From NCBI GenBank assembly GCA_024279735.1, contig JAJRRF010000162.1, positions 1 through 32,188 of the forward strand: DNA of 32,188 nt. The letters are read 5' to 3'. Position 1 is the first letter of the stretch. Every line of letters begins with the position of its first letter. Shown here piece by piece: positions 25,675-32,188 of this stretch. The notes beneath the pieces are model-generated. The model worked only from the letters and a program-made list of their open reading frames with translations. It had not been told where the DNA came from and searched no databases. Source of the DNA: Alphaproteobacteria bacterium. Its GTDB lineage: Bacteria; Pseudomonadota; Alphaproteobacteria; Rhizobiales; JAJRRF01. The position numbers and the translations under genes are program-made.

Positions 25675-26493
25675 ATGATCAGGATGGATGAACAGGTTTT
25701 GCTGGTGGGGGCTGGAAAGATGGGCTGCGCGATGTTGGTTGGTTGGCTGGACGCTGGTCTGAAACCAGAACAGATTTTGGTGCTTGAGCCGTTCCCGTCA
25801 AGCCAGCTGAAGGTCTTGATGCAGCAAAAAAATATCAAGATTTTTGACAGCAGCACTAAAAACCATGATCCGAATATTGTTATCCTGGCAGTCAAGCCCC
25901 AAATGATGCAACAAGTTATAGCCTCTATTGACACTGTTTTCCAGCCTGGATGCCTTTTCATATCAATTGCGGCGGGACAAAATATCCAGGCTCTGGAAAG
26001 TTATGTCGGCAGGGACAGAGCTGTGGTCAGGGTGATGCCAAATACGCCGGCTTCTATTGGGCGCGGCATGAGTGTGGCCTGTAAAAATAGCTATGTCAGT
26101 TCCGAGCAGACGGCCATATGTTCGGTATTGTTGGCAGCAGCAGGAGAGGTGGCTTGGGTCGAGGATGAGGCGATGATGGATGCAGTGACAGCTGTTTCCG
26201 GTTCTGGGCCTGCCTATATCTTCCTGCTTGCAGAGGTGATGGCGGCGGCAGGGCAAAAGGTGGGCTTGCCTGCGGATCTTGCGCGGCAACTGGCGAATGT
26301 CACAGTTTCAGGCTCAGGTGAATTGCTGCGGCAAAGCGATGGGGCTGCGTCTGTTCTGCGTGAGAATGTGACCTCACCAGGGGGCACAACGGCAGCGGCT
26401 CTGAATGTCCTGATGGATGAGAAGGACGGTATGGGGCAATTGATGGACAGGGCTGTGCAGGCAGCGGTAAAACGCTCGAAAGAACTGTCCTGA
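25675..26493 (+). CDS. proC: pyrroline-5-carboxylate reductase
   Basis: ProC makes proline from pyrroline-5-carboxylate with NAD(P)H. The protein (272 aa) has the nucleotide-binding loop VGAGKMGCAML, VILAVKPQMM, the family block VRVMPNTPASIGRGM, and the C-terminal signature AVSGSGPAYIFLLAEVMAAAG with NVTSPGGTTAAAL. The ATG at 25675 is preferred because AAGGGAG lies six bases upstream; an ATG at 25669 would touch that site. A bidirectional terminator follows. Confidence 0.95.
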   Translation: MIRMDEQVLLVGAGKMGCAMLVGWLDAGLKPEQILVLEPFPSSQLKVLMQQKNIKIFDSSTKNHDPNIVILAVKPQMMQQVIASIDTVFQPGCLFISIAAGQNIQALESYVGRDRAVVRVMPNTPASIGRGMSVACKNSYVSSEQTAICSVLLAAAGEVAWVEDEAMMDAVTAVSGSGPAYIFLLAEVMAAAGQKVGLPADLARQLANVTVSGSGELLRQSDGAASVLRENVTSPGGTTAAALNVLMDEKDGMGQLMDRAVQAAVKRSKELS

Positions 26494-26521
26494 CTGAAAT
26501 TTCAAACCTGCTGCACAAGAA

Positions 26522-26551
26522 AAAAGGCTCTCCAAAACAGGAGAGCCTTTT
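26522..26551. terminator. bidirectional terminator between proC and carD
   Basis: Perfect 12-base arms (AAAAGGCTCTCC, 26522-26533; GGAGAGCCTTTT, 26540-26551) flank a 6-base loop. T-rich tails occur on both strands, so the hairpin should stop transcripts from both convergent genes. Confidence 0.85.
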
Positions 26552-26578
26552 CTTTATTGATTATGTGGCGTGCTGGGT

Positions 26579-27166
26579 TTAGGCAACAGCTTTATTGTCG
26601 CTGTCATCTTCAGCAGCACTCTTGGCAGCGGCAGCCTTGCTGGCTTTGGCAGCACTGGTCACAAGAATGTCTGTCACCTTGTCAAGGGCTTCCCTTTGGT
26701 CAAGCTTCTGGGTCGCAGAAATTTCACGCGCCATACGGTCAAGAGCCAGTTCATAGAGCTGTCTTTCTGAATAGGACTGCTCTGGCTGGTTTTCGCCGCG
26801 AAACAGATCCCTGACAACTTCTGCCACAGCCACAAGGTTACCAGAATTAATCTTGGCCTCATATTCCTGGGCGCGACGAGACCACATGGTTCTTTTAACG
26901 CGCGGTTTTGTTTTCAGAGTGTCGAGAGATTTTTTTGTGATTGACTTGTCTGATAGTTTACGCATACAAACTTCCTCAACCTTAAAGGTTGGGACGCGAA
27001 GGGTCATCTTGTCAGTCTCAAAATGGATGACAAAAAGTTCAAGTTCGCAACCAGCAATTTCTTCTGTCTCAATGCTGGTAATCTGTCCTACGCCATGAGC
27101 TGGATAGACAATAAATTCGCCTGTCTTGAAGCCTTTTTTTGTTTGTACGGTTTTTTTAACAGCCAT
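26579..27166 (-). CDS. CarD-family transcriptional regulator
   Basis: The 195-residue protein starts with the CarD RNA polymerase interaction domain: FKTGEFIVYPAHGVGQITSIE, ELFVIHFETDKMTLRVP, then the helical DNA-contacting part with MWSRRAQEYEAKINSGNLVAVAEVVRDL and SYSERQLYELALDRMAREISA. CarD/CdnL proteins bind the polymerase beta subunit and stabilise open promoter complexes, notably at rRNA and growth genes. The Ala/Lys-rich tail of about 25 residues is disordered. It lies downstream of fdxA in the same direction, the usual alphaproteobacterial arrangement, but more than 550 bases separate them here. Confidence 0.93.
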   Translation of the reverse strand: MAVKKTVQTKKGFKTGEFIVYPAHGVGQITSIETEEIAGCELELFVIHFETDKMTLRVPTFKVEEVCMRKLSDKSITKKSLDTLKTKPRVKRTMWSRRAQEYEAKINSGNLVAVAEVVRDLFRGENQPEQSYSERQLYELALDRMAREISATQKLDQREALDKVTDILVTSAAKASKAAAAKSAAEDDSDNKAVA

Positions 27167-27619
27167 GCTTAGGTCTCTCTTTATAAATCATGTCGATAGT
27201 GTTCGCACCCAAAAAACGGGTCAAAAACAGGCAAGGCAAAACAATCCTAAAGTCTTGGGTTTCTGGCAGGAGAAACAGGTTAGGATTTAATTTTGCCCCG
27301 TATTTATGTGAACAGTTATCTCGGTGGCATTATTGTTTTTAGATGAGATATACCCTCGGGGTTGGTCAAGGTCTCAATAAGCATCATTCTATCAACCAAT
27401 TTAGCTTAAATTTAGGTAGAAAGTCAAAAAAACACACGCAACATAGTTTTTGAGACCTGAAGATGATGGCTAGATTTATTGGCCTGCTGTTAAGAGTATA
27501 TTCATGCTGTTGTAGCTATAGCACATTTTTAACTGTTTTTAAACCTTTTGGGACAAATAGCTTTATCTTCATAGGCTTAGGGGCTATGATTTTGTGCTGC
27601 CAGAACAGCTAAAAACAAA
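27167..27619. other. spacer between carD and the fdxA terminator, one doubtful small frame
   Basis: No gene is firmly supported. A plus-strand frame from ATG 27463 to TAA at 27610-27612 would encode a 49-residue hydrophobic peptide (MMARFIGLLLRVYS, then three cysteines, ending near GLGAMILCC). It lacks a clear ribosome binding site, but its stop is eight bases before a hairpin terminator. The remainder should hold the leftward carD promoter. Confidence 0.35.
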
Positions 27620-27655
27620 CAAGACCCTGCATAAATACAGGGTCTTGCCGTTTTT
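27620..27655. terminator. bidirectional hairpin terminator downstream of fdxA
   Basis: Arms CAAGACCCTG (27620-27629) and CAGGGTCTTG (27638-27647) pair perfectly across 8 bases. The plus strand continues CCGTTTTT, and the minus strand continues TTTGTTTTT. It lies 73 bases beyond the fdxA stop in the minus direction and separates it from carD. Confidence 0.8.
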
Positions 27656-27720
27656 ATCCCCAGTTAAGGGGATTAACCAAATGATGAGTTAGTTTTTTAA
27701 AATATAGTTTTTGACAAGGA

Positions 27721-28059
27721 TCAATCGCCTTCACCTGGATTCGGATCAAAGTGTTTGTCAAACTTGTCCTTCACTTCTGCAAACTCCTCGGCTTCAGGCA
27801 AGGGCGGTTTTTGCATGGTGATATTTGGCCATTTTTCTGAATATTTCAGGTTGATCTCAACCCATTTGTCCATGCCTGGCTCGGTATCCGGCTTGATGGC
27901 ATCAACAGGACATTCAGGTTCGCAGACACCGCAGTCAATACATTCGTCGGGGTGAATGGTTAGGAAATTTGCGCCCTCATAAAAGCAGTCAACAGGGCAG
28001 ACTTCCACACAGTCTGTATGTTTGCATTTTACGCAGGCATCAATAACGACATAGGTCAT
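27721..28059 (-). CDS. fdxA: FdxA-type 7Fe ferredoxin
   Basis: The 112-residue protein is a seven-iron ferredoxin. The N-terminus [27 protein letters not shown] and the second cluster segment [18 protein letters not shown] supply ligands for one 3Fe-4S and one 4Fe-4S cluster. The C-terminal extension of about 45 residues ([17 protein letters not shown]) is typical of the group. Its partner is not known. It sits between the S4 protein and CarD. The 220 bases upstream hold AGTATT-AAA-AATACT (28191-28205) flanked by direct TTGCAAG copies, a possible regulatory site. Confidence 0.94.
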   Translation of the reverse strand: MTYVVIDACVKCKHTDCVEVCPVDCFYEGANFLTIHPDECIDCGVCEPECPVDAIKPDTEPGMDKWVEINLKYSEKWPNITMQKPPLPEAEEFAEVKDKFDKHFDPNPGEGD

Positions 28060-28281
28060 AACGTTTATCCGGGAGCAAAAGGTCGAGGAATTGCATCATG
28101 TCTGGGTTGGAAGTCGCCAAAGACCTCATGCCTCAATCATGTGCAGTATATAGGGTTAATATTATCTAATATAATCCTTTTGCAAGGACAAGTATTAAAA
28201 ATACTTAATATTTGCAAGAAAATAAAGTAACGGAGCTTGCAGCAAACCAACGCAATTCAAACTCCATCACCACCCAGGTCA

Positions 28282-28704
28282 TCACTCAAACTCCTGGTTT
28301 TTGGTAAACTTGTCCAGCTCGCGTCTGTCGCGCTTGGTGGGGCGGCCAGTATGGTCGTTACGGGCATGATTATCAACCCGCCTGCGCCGCCTGGGCTGGG
28401 TCGGCGGGAAGAAGGTTTCCAGCTCATCCACAGGTGTCAGGTCGTCATAGAGCAGCTTTGCCTCTTCATAGGGGCCGCGCCGCGCGCCAATATCGACCAC
28501 TTTCAGCACCCGCAATTTTTCATGGATGACACCGGAAATGACATCGCCTTCCTTGACCCCGTAAGAGGCCTTGGTGACGGGCTGCTCATTGACGCGGAAC
28601 TTGCCACGGCTGACCAGCTGGCTGCCAAGATTGCGCGTCTTGACCTGCCGCGTAAACCACAGCCACTTGTCAAGACGTACCTTTTCAACCTTGTCATCAC
28701 TCAT
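28282..28704 (-). CDS. S4-domain RNA-binding protein (HslR-like)
   Basis: The 140-residue protein has an S4 domain at about residues 9-56: VRLDKWLWFTRQVKTR, then LVSRGKFRVNEQPVTKAS and VKEGDVI. The C-terminal third is basic (a run of five Arg near residue 105). E. coli Hsp15 (HslR), of this type, binds stalled 50S subunits carrying nascent chains. The gene starts six bases after the helicase stop, so the two are probably co-transcribed; this pairing is common in alphaproteobacteria. Confidence 0.9.
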   Translation of the reverse strand: MSDDKVEKVRLDKWLWFTRQVKTRNLGSQLVSRGKFRVNEQPVTKASYGVKEGDVISGVIHEKLRVLKVVDIGARRGPYEEAKLLYDDLTPVDELETFFPPTQPRRRRRVDNHARNDHTGRPTKRDRRELDKFTKNQEFE

Positions 28705-28710
28705 AATGGT

Positions 28711-31629
28711 TTACTTCTTCTTTTGTTTGTCCTTCAGGTCATTTTTCAGGCCCATCAGGGCGGCAAACGGCGAATCAGGATCCATCACAGCAACTTTCTT
28801 GGGACGGGATGAGCCATAACTTTGCTTGCCCTTGCCGCCGCCAGCATTATTTCTGCCACGGTCATTGCTGCGTTTTTTGCCTTTATAGCCATCTTTTTTA
28901 AAGTTGCCGCCGTCACGCCTCTTGCCATCACGTCCTGGCCTCGCACCATTCCTTGCTCTTTGGTCGGGTTTTTTACGGTTATTTTGATTATTGTTGTTAT
29001 ATTTGCGGCGCGGTTTCCACAGTTCATCATACAGCACTTCTTCTTCAGCGTCAGGGTCAACCACTTCAGGCTCAAACGACAGGCCTGAAATATTGAGGTA
29101 AGGCGAGAGCATTTCAGCTGCGGCCTTGCTGACCTGTAATTCCTGCGCTGTATCAATTTTCTTTTTCTTTTGTGGAATTACCCGCTTGTTCATCTGGAAA
29201 TTCAGGGATTTCAGGATATTGGTCATTTCATCCATAGAGCAGCCGAGAATGGACAGCATGTCAGTCTGGATACGGAAAGAACCAAATCCGGTTGCGCCTT
29301 CTGGCAAGGGGGTCTTCTTGTCCCTGTTATAGGCCAGCAGGGGGCGGATCATTTCACTAAGCCGTTCCAGCATGTCGATACGGACAGCCCGTTCGCCGCA
29401 GAGATGATAGCCGCAGGCGCGGTATTGCCGCTCATTCAGGCTTTTGTCAGCCTTGACGGAGGTCAGCCCGGCAGCGGGCGGCTCAGGAAAGGCATGTTCC
29501 TCATCGGCAGGGTTTTCTGATGTGCTGGTCAGCAGCAGGATAAGTTCGGCAGCAGCGGGCTTCAGCAGAATAGGGATATAGATATTAAATGCGCCAAAGC
29601 GTACACCATACTTGCGCAACTGGGCACGGGCGGTCTGGTCAAGCTGCTTGATATCATTGGCAATGCTTTCGCGCTTGAGTGAACCAAGGCTTTCAATGAT
29701 CTGGAAGGCAACGCCTTTTGCCAGACCTGAAATTTCCTCAGCCTTCTGGAGTTTGACCAAAGGGTTCAGCACAGTCTCGATATGGCTGGTGATCCAGGTC
29801 TTGAGCTTTTCCTCGACCTGGCCTTTTTGCGGATCGGGAAGAGATTCGTCTGCAAACAGGATAATGTCTGGGGACAGCGGGCTTGCGCCTTTTGCCAGCC
29901 TGCCAATCGCCTCATCTTTCCAGGTGATCGCGCCTGTGCGTGTCAGGACAAAACTGGCATCAGATGCCTTGAGGAGTTCTTCTGCTTTTTGGATCATTGC
30001 TTGTGTCAGCACCTTGCTTGCCGCATTGCGTGCTGCCTTACCTTGTGTTGTCTGGTTCCGGTTCAGTGGTGCAAACCTGAAACCTGATATTTTTCCGACT
30101 GCGTGGTTTTCGACATAGAGTTTACCATCATGCCCGATTTCTGCAAACAGTTCTTCATTGTCTCGCAATTTACGTAACAGGGTGCTGGTCTTGTGGTCAA
30201 CAAACTGTTTGGTCAGGCACAGGTGAAGTGCATCTGACAACTTGTTTTCTATCTCATGTGAACGCTCCTGCCAATAATCTGCATTTTCCAGCCAGTCCGG
30301 ATGGTGTGATACAAAGGTCCATGTCCTGATATGGGCAACCCGTTGTGACAGGCTGTCAATATTACCGTCTGTCCGCTCTGCAAAAGAGATTTGGCGGGCA
30401 AACCAGTCTTCAGGAATCCGTCCCTTTGGGGACATTAAGAACATAAATACCGTTTTGACAAGTTCTGCATGGGCATTGATCGAAATTTTTTTAAAGTCAG
30501 GCATCTGGCAGACTTCCCAAAGCTTTTGGACATGACGCTTGTTTTTCAGGTTGTGAATAACTTCCTCGTCAGTGGAAAGAATTTCCAGCACAGCCAGGTC
30601 ATCGGCAAGCCCAGAGCGGATCAGAGCCTTGTTGTTGGGCAGGACAGACAAGCTGGTGAGCAAGGCCTTGAGGGAAGAAAAGTTCAGCCTGTTATTGCGC
30701 CATTGCAATGCCTTGATGGGCTGGAAGCTGTGGGTCTCAAGCTGTTCAATAAGCTGGGGATCAAAAATATCAACATCCCCCGTTACGCCAAAAGTGCCGT
30801 CATTCAGGTGCCGTCCCGCGCGCCCTGCAATTTGCGAGAGTTCGGCAGGGGACAGGTCGCGGAAACGGCGGCCATCAAACTTGCGGGTGGCAGCAAAGGC
30901 GACATTGTCCACATCAAGGTTCAGTCCCATACCAATGGCATCGGTGGCAATCAAATAATCGACCTCGCCCGACTGGTACAGCTCGACCTGGGCGTTACGG
31001 GTGCGCGGCGACAATGCGCCGATCACCACAGCTGCGCCGCCCTGTTGCCTGCGAACCAGTTCAGCAATGGCATAGACCTCACTGGCGGAAAAGGTGACAA
31101 TGGCGGTGCGGCGGGGCAGGCGGCTGATTTTCTTTTTACCGGCATAGCTGATCTGTGACAGGCGGGGGCGGGTAATGACATTAATGCCAGGCAGTACGAT
31201 ATTGAGGATGTGCATCATGGTGGCCGCGCCGAGCAACATGGTCTCACTCTGGCCGCGCATATGCAGCAGGCGGTCGGTAAAGATATGGCCGCGTTCTGCA
31301 TCCCCGGCCAACTGTACCTCGTCTATTGCCAGAAAGGCGACAGGCAGGTCGCGGGGCATCGCCTCCACTGTGCAGACATAAAAGCGCGCCTCTTCAGGCT
31401 TGATCTTTTCCTCGCCTGTAATCAGGGCAACCTGGGACGGGTCAACCCGTTGGCAAATCCGGTCATAGACCTCACGCGCCAGCAGCCGTAGCGGCAGGCC
31501 AATCATGCCCGTTTCATGCCCGAGCATCCGTTCAATTGCCAGATGGGTCTTGCCCGTATTGGTCGGACCAAGCACCGCCGTCACATTGCGCGAATGCGTC
31601 CCGTCCACCCCCAGTATAACCTGCCCCAT
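28711..31629 (-). CDS. SUV3-like ATP-dependent RNA helicase (MgpS type)
   Basis: From the ATG at 31629 the protein is 972 aa. Motif I GPTNTGKT is at residues 21-28, motif II is in LAIDEVQLAGD (about 100-110), a motif Ia/Ib region is LPLRLLAREVYDR, and motif VI is QIAGRAGRH. A long helical middle follows, and the last 100 residues are rich in Arg, Lys, Asn and Gly, suited to RNA binding. Alphaproteobacterial homologues of mitochondrial SUV3 occur in this position upstream of the S4 gene. A longer frame to 31686 exists, but AGGGGA before the ATG at 31629 and homology favour the shorter form. Role is probably RNA turnover or ribosome-related. Confidence 0.92.
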   Translation of the reverse strand: MGQVILGVDGTHSRNVTAVLGPTNTGKTHLAIERMLGHETGMIGLPLRLLAREVYDRICQRVDPSQVALITGEEKIKPEEARFYVCTVEAMPRDLPVAFLAIDEVQLAGDAERGHIFTDRLLHMRGQSETMLLGAATMMHILNIVLPGINVITRPRLSQISYAGKKKISRLPRRTAIVTFSASEVYAIAELVRRQQGGAAVVIGALSPRTRNAQVELYQSGEVDYLIATDAIGMGLNLDVDNVAFAATRKFDGRRFRDLSPAELSQIAGRAGRHLNDGTFGVTGDVDIFDPQLIEQLETHSFQPIKALQWRNNRLNFSSLKALLTSLSVLPNNKALIRSGLADDLAVLEILSTDEEVIHNLKNKRHVQKLWEVCQMPDFKKISINAHAELVKTVFMFLMSPKGRIPEDWFARQISFAERTDGNIDSLSQRVAHIRTWTFVSHHPDWLENADYWQERSHEIENKLSDALHLCLTKQFVDHKTSTLLRKLRDNEELFAEIGHDGKLYVENHAVGKISGFRFAPLNRNQTTQGKAARNAASKVLTQAMIQKAEELLKASDASFVLTRTGAITWKDEAIGRLAKGASPLSPDIILFADESLPDPQKGQVEEKLKTWITSHIETVLNPLVKLQKAEEISGLAKGVAFQIIESLGSLKRESIANDIKQLDQTARAQLRKYGVRFGAFNIYIPILLKPAAAELILLLTSTSENPADEEHAFPEPPAAGLTSVKADKSLNERQYRACGYHLCGERAVRIDMLERLSEMIRPLLAYNRDKKTPLPEGATGFGSFRIQTDMLSILGCSMDEMTNILKSLNFQMNKRVIPQKKKKIDTAQELQVSKAAAEMLSPYLNISGLSFEPEVVDPDAEEEVLYDELWKPRRKYNNNNQNNRKKPDQRARNGARPGRDGKRRDGGNFKKDGYKGKKRSNDRGRNNAGGGKGKQSYGSSRPKKVAVMDPDSPFAALMGLKNDLKDKQKKK

Positions 31630-31728
31630 GTCTTTCCCCTTACAAATATGTCCAGTGCTTGTAACATTTTTTGTCCGTGGTGGCACAAAAGTTGGGGGAT
31701 TGTGTGGTTGTGATGCTTTTGGGCGAAG

Positions 31729-31753
31729 GTCATGTCATGTCATGTCATGTCAT
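31729..31753. repeat. five tandem copies of GTCAT
   Basis: Five uninterrupted GTCAT units occupy 31729-31753, about 100 bases upstream of the helicase start on its minus-strand message. Such short tandem repeats can change copy number by slipped pairing. Its position is non-coding in my annotation, so any effect would be on promoter or leader spacing. Confidence 0.9.
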
Positions 31754-31770
31754 GACGTGCTTCTTTTGCT

Positions 31771-31946
31771 TGTTATCCTGAATTTAGTTCAGAATCCAAA
31801 CGTGCTGAAGTCTGTTTTTTTGCCCGTCAGGAACTGAGGGGCGGAAAGCAGTTCTGACTGCCTCGGTCTTGGTTTGTGTTGGCGGCTGTGATAAAGTAGT
31901 GGACATTCGGGGTTATGAATCCTGAAACGAGTTCAGGATGACAAAG
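31771..31946. repeat. interspersed repeat with inverted ends, second locus
   Basis: TGTTATCCTGAATTTAGTTC (31771-31790), continuing AGAATCC, and GAATCCTGAAACGAGTTCAG (31917-31936), continuing GATGACA, are inverted copies of one unit, about 175 bp end to end. Each unit is itself an imperfect inverted repeat around CCTGAA/TTCAGG. Inside, GTCAGGAACTG (31826-31836) pairs with CAGTTCTGAC (31849-31858). The same unit occurs at 2490-2517, so this is a dispersed family. No transposase lies inside. The rest of 31630-32154 shows no gene; a minus frame at 31827-32054 is an artefact of the repeat. Confidence 0.65.
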
Positions 31947-32154
31947 GGCGTGGTTGCAGATAATGTGAATGATTTTGTCCTGAGCGTTTTGCCTCTTTGA
32001 GCCTTTTAGGATAAACCTGTGTTCAGGCAGACCAGAAAACACACACCTCTTCAATAGTTCGGACAGTTTTCACCCAACAAAAAAATAAGTGAGCCCTCAA
32101 TTTGTGGGAAGATGGTGTTGTAAACGACATCAATCCTTCAAAACGGAGGAACTC

Positions 32155-32188
32155 ATGGACATTGTAACAACTGTTCTGGATCAAATGC
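32155..32188 (+). CDS. 5' end of an unidentified gene (partial)
   Basis: An ATG at 32155 is preceded by GGAGGAACTC, a near-ideal ribosome binding site at a normal distance. The first codons read Met-Asp-Ile-Val-Thr-Thr-Val-Leu-Asp-Gln-Met before the window ends. The fragment is too short for identification. The upstream 100 bases differ in texture from neighbouring sequence and follow a repeat-rich spacer, so an insertion-sequence gene is possible but unproven. Confidence 0.6.
   Translation, partial: MDIVTTVLDQM

Noticed and set aside
28237-28812. 191-residue plus-strand frame
   Set aside because: It lies antisense to the S4 protein gene and the helicase 3' end, with no known motif.
30469-31158. 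229-residue plus-strand frame
   Set aside because: It is antisense to the conserved helicase core and shows no domain of its own.
31729-31753. Tandem repeat considered as a CRISPR remnant
   Set aside because: The units are 5 bp with no spacers, so it is a microsatellite, not a CRISPR array.
31827-32054. 75-residue minus-strand frame
   Set aside because: It contains HPELVSG, the typical false translation of the dispersed CCTGAA/TTCAGG repeat, and has no ribosome binding site.

Overview
The window reads as chromosomal DNA of an alphaproteobacterium of moderate GC content. The evidence is an aa3-type cytochrome oxidase cluster (ctaC, ctaD, ctaB, ctaG, ctaE, a DUF983 gene, a SURF1 gene, then thrC), the divergent mutY/DUF721 pair beside DsbA-like genes, an IalB-family protein, a cysteine-less bL36 gene, ybjN-proC, and the block helicase / S4 protein / 7Fe ferredoxin / CarD. 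I cannot place it below class from the sequence alone.

Layout. 1-2315: start of a minus-strand gene, an AhpD-like protein and its divergent TetR regulator with two tandem operator-like palindromes, then a LOG-family hydrolase. 2316-6903: an interspersed repeat, two DsbA-like periplasmic oxidoreductases (one a predicted lipoprotein), DUF721, mutY and an IalB-family exported protein. 7561-15313: the cytochrome oxidase cluster. 15386-23730: thrC, a GNAT acetyltransferase, a large membrane GGDEF/EAL protein, a metallophosphoesterase, the tRNA CCA-adding enzyme and a TPR protein. 24234-24516: rpmJ and tRNA-Val(GAC). 25081-32188: ybjN, proC, carD, fdxA, an S4 RNA-binding protein, a SUV3-like helicase, a repeat-rich spacer and the first codons of another gene.

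The cox genes cover all three core subunits, heme O synthesis (CtaB), copper delivery (CtaG) and assembly (SURF1). The cluster is unusual in three ways. A stand-alone 155-residue protein matching only the C-terminal part of COX1 lies between ctaD and ctaB; it has a strong ribosome binding site and substitutions at heme and metal ligand positions. A 53-residue single-span protein with an N-terminal Cys-x2-Cys-x2-Cys cluster lies between ctaG and ctaE. Strong hairpins or terminators sit between several of the cox genes, so the cluster is probably expressed in differently dosed segments. These are the best candidates for undescribed biology here.

No CRISPR array, prophage or complete insertion sequence was seen. 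Several starts given here are downstream of the longest possible open frame because a Shine-Dalgarno sequence or family alignment favours the inner start; each case is noted.
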